Shown: in pieces, positions 35,744 to 43,517 of the stretch
How the letters are laid out: the number at the start of each line of letters is the position of its first letter
Numbering within the stretch: the stretch's first letter is position 1
Assembly: GCA_039817825.1 (NCBI GenBank)
Contig: JBCBVA010000004.1
Span: forward strand, 11,030-75,029
DNA: 64,000 nt
Direction of reading: 5' to 3'
Source: PCC-7336 sp039817825
GTDB lineage: Bacteria; Cyanobacteriota; Cyanobacteriia; Thermostichales; PCC-7336
Translations under genes and position numbers: made by a program
The notes under the pieces: model-generated
What the model was told of the DNA's origin: nothing
What the model saw: only the letters and a program-made list of their open reading frames with translations
The model's database searches: none

Positions 35744-36574
35744 CTAACGGTTATTCCTGCGATCGCGCTTTGCCCGAACCATCGCAAGCGATTCGTGGTT
35801 GCGATCGGGCAGGCGAGCAAAATTCTCGGTAACCAAGTCGTCATCAAAAACTGCGTTGTAAGCAAATTCGAAACCGTGACAGTTCATACACACATCCGCC
35901 ACCATGCGATCGCCCGGCTTCAGGGTGAAGGTGTTGTTATGGTTCACCCGTACCTCTCCGCTGATTGTCTGGCGAGGTAGATGGCAGGTGGCGCAGGTCA
36001 CTTCACCTGCACCGGGACGTGGCAGATTTTCATTGCCTGTCAGCAGTCCTGCATGCTTGGAGTTGACGTAATTTAGCGAGTGGTCGTCGCTATGGCAGGT
36101 GAGACAAGCATCTACCGATGCTGTATGCATATCTTGTGCGTGGACGTCATGGCAGGTGTTGCAGTTCATCTCGGTGCCGTGGGCATTCGGCTGCATCGGC
36201 AACAGAGCCATCTCAGGGGTTAAGGGGGACTGCCCCTCTAACGTGCGAATCCCGTGCTTGCCCAGTAGGAACGTCTCAGTGGAGAACTCGTGGCATTGGC
36301 GACAGCTTTCTTGGTCGGGGCTAGCCACAAATTCCCCCGTGTCTTCCACTTGGTGGCAGCTGGTGCAGTTCACCCCCTGCAGAGCGTGCGTGCTACCCGT
36401 CCACAGGTCTGTTGCTTCATCCACGGTCAGAGCACTTGCCGCTGCGGGCCAGACCACTAGGCTCAGCAGCAGAATCATCAATGGAAGACAGGCCGCGAGC
36501 GCTCCTGCAAGGCCTGCCTCCTTCCTGCTTTTAGGAAGGGGCGACATACGTCTAGCCAATCGAATCGTTCGCAT
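35744..36574 (-). CDS. hexaheme c-type cytochrome
   Basis: The 276-residue protein has an N-terminal membrane/signal segment (about residues 24-48, ending AAASA) and six CXXCH motifs at residues 70-74, 91-95, 138-142, 157-161, 194-198 and 229-233. The last third (CATCHLP, RVNHNNTFTLKPGDRM, VCMNCHGFEFAYNAV, RNHESLAMV) has the look of the NrfA/hydroxylamine-oxidoreductase multiheme superfamily. The start overlaps the pentaheme stop as TAATG, so the two are translationally coupled. Multiheme c cytochromes are unusual in cyanobacteria. The substrate is not readable; an electron-transfer or nitrogen-oxide role is inference. Confidence 0.85.
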   Translation of the reverse strand: MRTIRLARRMSPLPKSRKEAGLAGALAACLPLMILLLSLVVWPAAASALTVDEATDLWTGSTHALQGVNCTSCHQVEDTGEFVASPDQESCRQCHEFSTETFLLGKHGIRTLEGQSPLTPEMALLPMQPNAHGTEMNCNTCHDVHAQDMHTASVDACLTCHSDDHSLNYVNSKHAGLLTGNENLPRPGAGEVTCATCHLPRQTISGEVRVNHNNTFTLKPGDRMVADVCMNCHGFEFAYNAVFDDDLVTENFARLPDRNHESLAMVRAKRDRRNNR

Positions 36575-37194
36575 TAGTTCCCCCACAGCTCGCGATTGAG
36601 GTCAGGGGAGGGAGTGGTTGCCACCTGAGGAACAATCTCCCGTTCCAGTCGCTTCGGCTCCGGCAGCCAATCCGGTTGATCCAAGTTCGCCCGTAAGAAG
36701 CCGGTGGATATCGAGCGGTGATCGTGGTAGTTGTGACAGCCTGCCGTCCAACATCCGTCAGGGGTAAAGCCGATGTGGCTGTCCAGGCGATCGGAGCTTT
36801 CGGCATCAATAATGTGGTCGTGGCAGCTCATGCACAGATCGGGAGGAATATTGACTCCACGAGCAAACATGGGCATGTGCTCTTCGTGGCAAGTGGTGCA
36901 TGTGAGGACATCCAGCTCCTCCAAGTAAGTGGCCCAGCGGGGATCGCGAAACTTGCTCAACCCGTGAATATCCTCTGCCATTTCTGCTTCGTGACAGCGG
37001 TTACAGGTGTCGTTACTGACCTTCTGAAACCCCTGGTGACAGGACTGACAAGAGGCTTCAAATACTTGGTGTCCTGACGATGTGGCTCCGGGCAAAAAGG
37101 CGGTGCGTTGATCCAGCCCGAAGGCAAACACAATCGCACCGGCAGCGATCGCCAAGACCGCTATCCCTATCACTGCCGTTCTCAACTTCAACAT
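36574..37194 (-). CDS. pentaheme c-type cytochrome with one CX4CH motif
   Basis: The 206-residue protein has an N-terminal membrane anchor (residues about 5-27) and CXXCH motifs at 49-53, 64-68, 99-103 and 121-125. A fifth, longer site C148-WTAG-C153-H154 has four residues between the cysteines, a spacing known from cytochrome c3-type proteins. Many free His residues (HGLS, HEEHMP, HDH, HNYHDH) can serve as distal ligands. It is coupled to the hexaheme gene by the TAATG overlap, and follows the globin by 185 bases. It is probably a membrane-bound relay of the NapC/NrfH kind in function, though not clearly in sequence. Confidence 0.85.
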   Translation of the reverse strand: MLKLRTAVIGIAVLAIAAGAIVFAFGLDQRTAFLPGATSSGHQVFEASCQSCHQGFQKVSNDTCNRCHEAEMAEDIHGLSKFRDPRWATYLEELDVLTCTTCHEEHMPMFARGVNIPPDLCMSCHDHIIDAESSDRLDSHIGFTPDGCWTAGCHNYHDHRSISTGFLRANLDQPDWLPEPKRLEREIVPQVATTPSPDLNRELWGN

Positions 37195-37281
37195 GCAAAC
37201 TGCAAACCATCGACAACCTGCGAGCTACAAACCAACATGGCTTTGCTTGCAAATGGCTGTGGTGCTCTCGTCGCTTTCTGT

Positions 37282-37311
37282 AAGAACCGAGCGCTGTAAG
37301 GACCGGTTCTT
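37282..37311 (-). other. hairpin between globin and cytochrome genes
   Basis: AAGAACCG (37282-37289) pairs perfectly with CGGTTCTT (37304-37311) around a 14-base loop. On the minus strand it lies between globin and pentaheme genes and could act as a partial terminator or RNA-processing site that sets different expression levels. Confidence 0.4.
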
Positions 37312-37379
37312 CTCACCGCTGACCGGCGACCAACCAGCATCGGGCACGAGAGAAACAACACAGCTCAACACTGCGCCCA

Positions 37380-37916
37380 TTACAGCAGGATCAATCCCAA
37401 AATCAGCAAGCCAATGGTGGCTCCTGCAACGGGCAATAACCCACCCCGATTGCCGTCATCAGGCGTCTCGGTCGTAGTCGCTTCGGGGGGGAGCGCAACC
37501 TCCTCAGAGGAGTAGTCGGCACCATCCAGCATCAGCTCGGTTACCGCACCGTACGCATCAACCCACGCTTGTTTCACATCAGGAGTCCAATCGTCCCCCA
37601 GGTACTGCTCGAAGGTTTGCAGCAGAGCGCCACCCACAATTGGGTAGTGAGCAGGAAGGGCACCGTACTGAACGTGGCGAGCCCCTAGACCACGCAAGGT
37701 CGAACCTAGGACATCCCCTTTACGCAGGTTCTCTACTACTAAAACCAGCGATGCCAACAGTTTCTTCTGTTGCTCTTTGATATCGGTGTTGGCAAAGAGC
37801 GGCTTAGCTTCGGGAGCCGATTCAAATAGATTGCTGTAGAAAGACTCTGTGAAGGACGTGCCGTAGGGCTTAATTTTTTCGAAGCTACTTTCTAGCAACT
37901 CAACATTCAGAGACAT
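37380..37916 (-). CDS. tail-anchored single-domain globin
   Basis: The 178-residue protein has a globin domain (residues 1-135) of the flavohemoglobin/Vitreoscilla type: Tyr27 at B10 (SFYSNLF), Phe41 at CD1 (PLF), Gln49 near E7, proximal His81 in GLGARHVQYG and PAHYPIVGGALL. An acidic linker follows and a C-terminal hydrophobic segment (LLPVAGATIGLLILGLILL, residues 160-178) makes it a tail-anchored membrane protein, which is unusual. No reductase domain is attached. It is the first gene of the minus-strand cytochrome cluster, suggesting NO or O2 chemistry at the membrane with electrons from nearby cytochromes. Confidence 0.87.
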   Translation of the reverse strand: MSLNVELLESSFEKIKPYGTSFTESFYSNLFESAPEAKPLFANTDIKEQQKKLLASLVLVVENLRKGDVLGSTLRGLGARHVQYGALPAHYPIVGGALLQTFEQYLGDDWTPDVKQAWVDAYGAVTELMLDGADYSSEEVALPPEATTTETPDDGNRGGLLPVAGATIGLLILGLILL

Positions 37917-38232
37917 GCCTTTGCATCCTTGTTAATTGTGAGGAGGTAGGAACCATCACAAGCAATTCGCGCTCGAAAAACCACTTGCAGAACTCCGTAC
38001 CAACAGCGTGCGTATTCCCTGGCTCAACCAAATCGGCTATCCAGTTGTCATACAAACGTAGCTCAAACCCAGCACTATATACCCGGTGCATGAGGCGACT
38101 GAAAGCAGCCAACTATAAGGAATAAAGCACTGGAGAATTGAACTGAAGAGCTAAACATACACCCAGAAACTTTTCTTCTTCCAATGCGTACAGAAAAAGT
38201 GAACTTACGGGAATTTACTGCATTAAGTCTGC

Positions 38233-38274
38233 ACGTTAGGTGGTAGATGAGTGCTAGATCGTAGCCAGCAATAC
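38233..38274 (-). promoter_or_regulatory. NtcA-type promoter toward the globin/cytochrome unit
   Basis: Read on the minus strand, GTA-N8-TAC (38274 to 38261) is followed by exactly 22 bases and TAACGT (38238 to 38233), which matches the TAN3T -10 hexamer of NtcA-activated promoters. The RNA would start near 38226, leaving a leader of about 310 bases before the globin start. NtcA is the global nitrogen regulator of cyanobacteria. Confidence 0.5.
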
Positions 38275-38433
38275 TATTTTGCGATTAAATTCTCTAAAAA
38301 TGCTCTTAGTGCATTTCACCTATTTGTTTAATGCATCGATCGGTTTGGAGCCTTAATGTGACGATCGGGATTGGTCCCTTGTTGCGATTTTTGCATTTCC
38401 TCTATGCAAAAAAATATGGAAACATCTAAGAGT

Positions 38434-38477
38434 TGTACTGGAGAGTACAAATTCCCCTAGGAGGGATTTGGTTATGT
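38434..38477 (+). promoter_or_regulatory. NtcA-type box upstream of resB
   Basis: TGTACTGGAGAGTACA (38434-38449) is the extended palindromic NtcA consensus TGTA-N8-TACA. A -10-like TTATGT follows 23 bases after the TAC (38472-38477); it is an imperfect TAN3T. The predicted RNA start near 38484 would give a 24-base leader before the ATG at 38508, which also argues against longer start choices. Confidence 0.5.
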
Positions 38478-38507
38478 GGGCATGCGATCGCACACAACTC
38501 TGTATAT

Positions 38508-40394
38508 ATGCCAGGAAAACACAGCCGTTCCAGCAATCACCATCCGGCCATTCAATTTTTAGGCTCGGTTCAACTAGCAGTACCGCTGCTGGGAGCGATC
38601 GCAGCAATTTTGATCGGGACAACTCTGTACGAATCTCGTGTGGGGTCGGACATTGTTCAGCGGGAGATCTATAAGAGTGCTTGGTTCGGGCTATTGATGT
38701 TTCTGCTAGCCGTCAACCTCTCCGTTTCAGCGTTAACTCGATTCCCCTGGCGCGGTGCCCGCAAGATTGGTTTTGCTCTGACTCACTTCGGTCTTGTCGT
38801 ACTGATCGCCGGTTCGGCTGCGGTGATTCATGTTGGTATGGAAGGCATGCTGTCCTTGCGTACGGACGTTGCTGCCAATAATCTACTCAGGCTGCAGGGA
38901 GAATTGCTGGAAGTTATGCAACCCGAGGGCACAACCAGTGCCGTTGATGTGGCAGTGTCGGCAGATGGCAAGGTTCAAGACCAGCAGGTCGGCGGATTAA
39001 GGCTGGTGGACTATCGCGAACGCACCCTGTCTGTGACTCGATTTAAGCCGGACGGAGTGGCTGACAATCCTGCCCTACATCTATCTCTGACTAGTCAGAA
39101 TATGGGGCAATCGGTGGAGCAATGGCTGGCGGTAACGCCGTCTAGCGCACAACAGGCTAATCTAGGCCCCGCCACACTACGGTTGGTAGCTGTCGATACG
39201 GACGCCGATCTCCGGGGCTTGATGGCTGCCCCATCCCAGGTTGCAGGCAAATGGGGAACGCTGGCGATCGTCAGTCGAGGGAAGACCCACGAGTTTGACG
39301 TGGAACAGTCTGTAGGACAAACCCTCCAATTACCTGGCAATGACTTGTCTGGCACTATCGCCGTCAACGTTGTCAACTTCTGGCCAGATTTTCGATTGAA
39401 CAATCGCAACGAACCGGAAACGGTGTCCGACCAACTGCGCAATCCTGCCTTGCAGTTGCAGGTGAAGAGCCCGGCAGGAGTAGAGCGCTGGTTTGTGTTT
39501 GGCCGCTCTGATATTGAACCGGTACGAACGCTAGTGTCTGGTGACGCGATTGACGCGACGGTTACTTACCAGGCACCGACTCCTGAAGAGAATGTCTTTA
39601 CGGCGATCGCCGTCTCCGATGGGCAGCTGTACTACACCGTCAACAGCTCCAAAGGATTCCAGTCGGGGCCTCTACAGCTCGATACCCCCGTCGAGTTGGG
39701 ATGGGCAGATTTTCAACTAACGGTCACAGACTGGCTCCCGCAGGCTCGGATTGAACGAGAGGTAGTAGATGCTTCGCAGACCGACAACTCGCAATCGGCC
39801 AGTGCGGTCCCGGCGGTGCTAGTCGAATCTCTAAGCGGCGATCGGCAATGGTTGCAGTGGGGGGAACCTCAAGCAATTTCCAATCCGAGTTTAGATAACC
39901 CAGATGGCCAGCTATTTGCGATCTACAGTCCGAAATCAATGGAATTACCGTTTGCGGTTGCGCTTGAAGACTTCATCGTGGAGCGCAACGAAGGTGCCGA
40001 GTCTGTGGCGATGTGGACTAGCCAAATTCGAATTGACGATCCCGAGCTAGGTCAGCACACCTTTCGCAAAGTGTGGATGAACCATCCCACCTGGTATCGC
40101 GGCTGGAAGATTGCTCAGGCGTCGTGGAATCCCGGCGACTTGCGGCAATCAACATTGCAGGTAAAGCGGGAGCCTGCCTGGGTAACGGCTTTTACCTGGA
40201 CTGGCTCGTTATTAGTAGTCGCTGGAATTGGCGTGATGTTCTACGGGCAGGAGCTGGCCAAGAAATACCGTGAGCTCTTTGCTCGCGTCCGCAGTTCTGA
40301 ATCCGGTTCGGACATTAGCTTGGAACCGAGTCTACCTACGGCCAGGCAACCCGCCATTGACGCTAACGATCGGTCTCCACAGACATCATCCTAG
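38508..40394 (+). CDS. second ResB-family cytochrome c biogenesis protein
   Basis: The 628-residue protein has N-terminal membrane segments (SVQLAVPLLGAIAAILIGT; AWFGLLMFLLAVNLSVSAL; LTHFGLVVLIAGSAAVIHVG), a very long extracytoplasmic region and a last membrane segment (AFTWTGSLLVVAGIGVMFYG), the ResB/Ccs1 plan. Its sequence is unlike the cyanobacterial Ccs1 at 5766-7142 and resembles the ResB proteins found next to multiheme cytochromes in other phyla (TRFPWRG, FALTHFGLVVLIAGS), suggesting transfer. ATG at 38508 is chosen; frames from 38433 run through the putative NtcA site. It pairs with ccsA 159 bases downstream. Confidence 0.83.
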   Translation: MPGKHSRSSNHHPAIQFLGSVQLAVPLLGAIAAILIGTTLYESRVGSDIVQREIYKSAWFGLLMFLLAVNLSVSALTRFPWRGARKIGFALTHFGLVVLIAGSAAVIHVGMEGMLSLRTDVAANNLLRLQGELLEVMQPEGTTSAVDVAVSADGKVQDQQVGGLRLVDYRERTLSVTRFKPDGVADNPALHLSLTSQNMGQSVEQWLAVTPSSAQQANLGPATLRLVAVDTDADLRGLMAAPSQVAGKWGTLAIVSRGKTHEFDVEQSVGQTLQLPGNDLSGTIAVNVVNFWPDFRLNNRNEPETVSDQLRNPALQLQVKSPAGVERWFVFGRSDIEPVRTLVSGDAIDATVTYQAPTPEENVFTAIAVSDGQLYYTVNSSKGFQSGPLQLDTPVELGWADFQLTVTDWLPQARIEREVVDASQTDNSQSASAVPAVLVESLSGDRQWLQWGEPQAISNPSLDNPDGQLFAIYSPKSMELPFAVALEDFIVERNEGAESVAMWTSQIRIDDPELGQHTFRKVWMNHPTWYRGWKIAQASWNPGDLRQSTLQVKREPAWVTAFTWTGSLLVVAGIGVMFYGQELAKKYRELFARVRSSESGSDISLEPSLPTARQPAIDANDRSPQTSS

Positions 40395-40553
40395 TGTCTT
40401 GTCAGGCTTCCAGCCTGGGATATTCATCTCTCGGCAAATACAGTGCAGTCAGCCTGGAAGCCGGTTCCCCACAGGCCCAGGGTTTGTACCGGTCTTCAGT
40501 CCAGTTCTCCCGCCTTCAGTCCCACTATTCTTTGTTCGAATCCTCTTCGCCTT

Positions 40554-42275
40554 ATGAAAGCTCTCAAGTTTGTTCTCGGCATTCTGTTGGGCCTAGCCCT
40601 GATAGCCACACCTTTCAGCACTTGGCAACCAGCTCCAACGGCAGGATTGCAATCTCTAGCTGTGCAGCTAGACGGTCGCAAGAAGCCGCTAGACACTGTT
40701 GCCCGCGAAACCGTGACGCAAATTCATGGTTCCACGTCCTATCGTTTAGAGGGTGGGGTTCGCGAGGATTACTTCACTACCTTTATGGGGTTGTGGTTTA
40801 ACGATCGTGATTGGAACCAAGAGCCATTTATTCTGGTGAACTACCGACCTCTCAAAGAGAGCGCCGGTTTGGATATCGAACGTAAGTATTTCAGTTTCAA
40901 AGAACTGATGCAGTCCAACCTGCCCGCCACGTTACGACAGGTGCGAGATAAACAAGCGGCAGAGGCCGAGCTATCTCGCGACGCTCGCGAAGCACTGACC
41001 GTGGCCGATCGCATGTCTCTGATGCTGGAAACGGTGGCTCGTGACGAACTACCGCTGGTGCCCCATCCCACCGATCTCAAAGGCAAGTGGATGGGAATTC
41101 CGCAAGCTCTCGACAGTTATTCGGCAGATGAAGTTAGCGATCTGGCTGGCACGCTGGAGCTGATGAAGCTCACCTATGCCGGACACAGAGCGCCGGAGGC
41201 AATCGAGCCGTTAGCTCTACAACTGCATACCCAATTGCAACAGCTGAGCCCTGAGATTTATCCAAGCGGGCGCACCCTATCCCGCGAAGTATTGTTCAAT
41301 CGCCTGCACGCCTTCGGCAAAGCATGGCAAGTGTTTGCAGTCGCGTTTGTAGCCATGCTGGCTGTCACCTTTGTACCGCTACCGAACTGGTATTGGCTGC
41401 CAATCGGCACATTTACCGCTGGCTTGGGGATTCAGCTCTACGGCTTTGCCTTGCGCGTCATGGTGGCCGATCGCCCTCCCGTCACGAACATGTACGAATC
41501 GGTTGTCTGGGTAGGATTTGGCATCGCTGCTTTGGCGCTAATCTTCGAACTCAAAAGCCGTGCTCGCTACTACCTATTGGCAGCAGCTCCTCTGTCCATC
41601 TTGGCTCTAGTGTTGGCCGACAGCCTACCCGCAGTTTTGGATGCCAGCATCCAGCCCCTCGTCCCCGTCCTGCGCGATAACTTCTGGCTCAGCGTTCACG
41701 TCCCCACCATCACCCTGGGCTATGCCTGCTTTGCACTGGCTATGGGGCTGGGGCACATCATGTTGAGTCAATACTGGCTGGCTCCAAACAATAAATCGCG
41801 AATTACCAAGCTCTCCAAGCTCAATTACAGCGTGCTTCAGGTGGGGATTTTGCTACTTGCTGCAGGGATCATTTTGGGTGGCATTTGGGCCCACTTCTCG
41901 TGGGGACGGTTCTGGGGATGGGACCCGAAAGAAACTTGGGCGGCGATCGCCTTGCTCTGCTATCTGGCTCCGCTGCACGGACGGTTTGTGGGCTGGGTGA
42001 ATACGTTTGGCATGGCAATAGCCAGTGTTGTCTCCTTCAATGCTGTTCTCATGGCCTGGTATGGCGTTAACTTTGTGCTCGGTCAAGGTCTGCACAGCTA
42101 CGGATTTGGAACGGGTGGTTCGGCTGGAATTGCGGCCCTGGTTGCTGCAGATCTCCTGTTCGTCGTAGCTACAGCAGTTCGGTACAAGTTTCTGACCAGC
42201 GCCACAAAATCCGATGAGTCTTCAAGTTCTGCGCTCGACCCAGTCCTTGTTCAGCAATCCACTCCGGCACAGTGA
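40554..42275 (+). CDS. CcsA-family heme-handling protein, second system
   Basis: The 573-residue protein has an N-terminal membrane segment, an extracytoplasmic region to about residue 250 and a C-terminal multi-span CcsA domain. The heme-binding tryptophan-rich WWD motif is WGRFWGWDPKETWAAI, and flanking histidines appear in WLSVHVPTITLGY and GLHSYGFG. Extended CcsA proteins of this layout, with a preceding ResB, occur beside multiheme cytochromes in other bacteria. The ATG at 40554 starts right before the first membrane segment. Together with resB it forms a complete System II heme ligation complex; the cyanobacterial housekeeping CcsA is outside this window. Confidence 0.88.
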   Translation: MKALKFVLGILLGLALIATPFSTWQPAPTAGLQSLAVQLDGRKKPLDTVARETVTQIHGSTSYRLEGGVREDYFTTFMGLWFNDRDWNQEPFILVNYRPLKESAGLDIERKYFSFKELMQSNLPATLRQVRDKQAAEAELSRDAREALTVADRMSLMLETVARDELPLVPHPTDLKGKWMGIPQALDSYSADEVSDLAGTLELMKLTYAGHRAPEAIEPLALQLHTQLQQLSPEIYPSGRTLSREVLFNRLHAFGKAWQVFAVAFVAMLAVTFVPLPNWYWLPIGTFTAGLGIQLYGFALRVMVADRPPVTNMYESVVWVGFGIAALALIFELKSRARYYLLAAAPLSILALVLADSLPAVLDASIQPLVPVLRDNFWLSVHVPTITLGYACFALAMGLGHIMLSQYWLAPNNKSRITKLSKLNYSVLQVGILLLAAGIILGGIWAHFSWGRFWGWDPKETWAAIALLCYLAPLHGRFVGWVNTFGMAIASVVSFNAVLMAWYGVNFVLGQGLHSYGFGTGGSAGIAALVAADLLFVVATAVRYKFLTSATKSDESSSSALDPVLVQQSTPAQ

Positions 42276-42320
42276 GCTCGATCCCCGCAAGTAGGTGCAA
42301 TGGGTTGGCAAAACGCTGGC

Positions 42321-42485
42321 CTAATTGAATTTAGCTTTAGCCTGCTCGTATACCTCAGCAGTGATTTCAGTTGCTCCAGCCTCTTGAGCAAATTTTTCAA
42401 TCTTCTTGCGGGCAGCCGGTCTGACGAAAAAGGGAATCTCCTTTAGTTTGGCTTCCGCTTCCGATGTCCATTGGGGTTTGCTCAT
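42321..42485 (-). CDS. PCP_red-family small protein
   Basis: This 54-residue frame (ATG at 42485, TAG at 42321) reads MSKPQWTSEAEAKLKEIPFF, followed by VRPAARKKIEKFAQEAG, ATEITAEVYEQAK. This is the pattern of the PCP_red domain, found at the C-terminus of the ChlB subunit of light-independent protochlorophyllide reductase and as small free-standing proteins in cyanobacteria. It is convergent with ccsA, only 45 bases away. The function of the free-standing form is not established. Confidence is high because nearly the whole protein follows the motif. Confidence 0.82.
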   Translation of the reverse strand: MSKPQWTSEAEAKLKEIPFFVRPAARKKIEKFAQEAGATEITAEVYEQAKAKFN

Positions 42486-42874
42486 GCTGCGCTTCAAATC
42501 ACTTGCAGCATTGTATATTGAGAGGCCACTTCGTCCGGCACATTTCAGCGGTGTGGATTTCTCGCAAAATCCAATCGATCGCTCTTCAAGAAAAATGTCA
42601 GATTTAGTAGCAACTGCTTACGAATTGGCAATCGATAATTGGCATGGAAGAGAAGGTCAATTTGCCAACATATGGCAAATCAAACTGAGGTATTGCCGGA
42701 ATATTTACAAACGCAAGTAACAGGGTAAAAACGTTGTAATGCTTGTAGGGAATGGGCTACAGGCGCTGAACGGACAAAGGCTGCTGCGAGCATCACGAGA
42801 AACTAGCGATCGCGATCGCTCCCTTAAACGGGTGCTTAAGAGACTCTGAACTCATCCCGTTTAGGAGATTCATC
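42486..42874. other. intergenic region, no firm gene
   Basis: A 42-codon stretch beginning at ATG 42595 (MSDLVATAYELAIDNWHGRE) reads somewhat protein-like, but it lacks a ribosome site and ends oddly; it may be a remnant. The right end carries a GGAG ribosome site for the next gene. Confidence 0.4.
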
Positions 42875-43201
42875 ATGAATGCAAAACACCTCACCTTCGG
42901 TCTGTTTGGATTGGCTGTCACCCCATTTATTTTTGGTGCATCTGCCTCAGCTTGTACGCCAGCCCCCGACAATCCTGACGGATGCGATGGCATCAATGGT
43001 GGCCGGATTCGCGTCCAGGTTCCACTTCGCCGAATTCAGCGGTGGCCAGGCCCTTTCCCTCCGACCTGCTTGTCTTGTCCATCCCTACGAGAGGCAACAT
43101 TAGAGGAACGCATTAACCCTAGCGCGCTGCAAGCCGAACAACTGAATCAACTTCAACATCAACACGTTCAACCTGCTTGGGAAGTGAGAACACCTCGATA
43201 G
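42875..43201 (+). CDS. small secreted cysteine-containing protein
   Basis: The 108-residue product has a signal peptide (residues 1-25, LFGLAVTPFIFGASASA) and a mature part with four Cys (ACTPAPDNPDGCDG and PTCLSCPS), a basic segment (RIRVQVPLRRIQRW) and a Gln/His-rich C-terminal tail. AGGAGATTCATC before the ATG is a good ribosome site. No family is recognised. It may be a small periplasmic or released peptide; processing cannot be judged. Confidence 0.65.
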   Translation: MNAKHLTFGLFGLAVTPFIFGASASACTPAPDNPDGCDGINGGRIRVQVPLRRIQRWPGPFPPTCLSCPSLREATLEERINPSALQAEQLNQLQHQHVQPAWEVRTPR

Positions 43202-43517
43202 TAGGCAAACAACAGCCACTCCAAGTCATACGACGCGAAGTGGTTGGGCGAGGACAGGTTGTGAACGTAACAGAGCAGTTGTTAAGGGGATTCCCGTGCA
43301 CGTTCGTAGAGTATCTGGCCGGTGGTTTGCCTCACGAGCACCAAAGCCGATCGGATTCTATGCCAGCAAGCGGAACATCTTGAAGCAACGACTGCTCTAC
43401 ACAGCTGAGTCACTCGACAGAGTGATTCTGTCGATGCTGAAATCATCATGAGTCGGTATTCTGGCAGGCTCGCGTGCGCGCGGCTAGTTGCAACAGTTGC
43501 TTGTTGCAGCCGAATCC
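43202..43517. other. convergent gap with small hairpin
   Basis: Holds a 7-bp hairpin, CGACAGA (43415-43421) with TCTGTCG (43427-43433), between the secreted protein and the converging McdB-like gene. No gene is seen. Confidence 0.45.

Larger units (their letters stand above)
37917..38507. other. divergent regulatory region of the cytochrome locus
   Basis: This 591-bp AT-rich region separates the minus-strand globin/cytochrome unit from the plus-strand ResB/CcsA unit. It carries two NtcA-type boxes (38261-38274 and 38434-38449) and no believable gene; a minus-strand frame at 37900-38112 is rejected. Confidence 0.65.

Noticed and set aside
37900..38112. 70-codon minus-strand frame upstream of the globin
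   Set aside because: It overlaps the globin start and lies in the likely leader of the cytochrome operon; composition is not convincing.
42595..42720. 42-codon frame reading MSDLVATAYELAIDNWHGRE
   Set aside because: It is somewhat protein-like but short, without ribosome site and without known relatives I recognise; kept only as a possible remnant.
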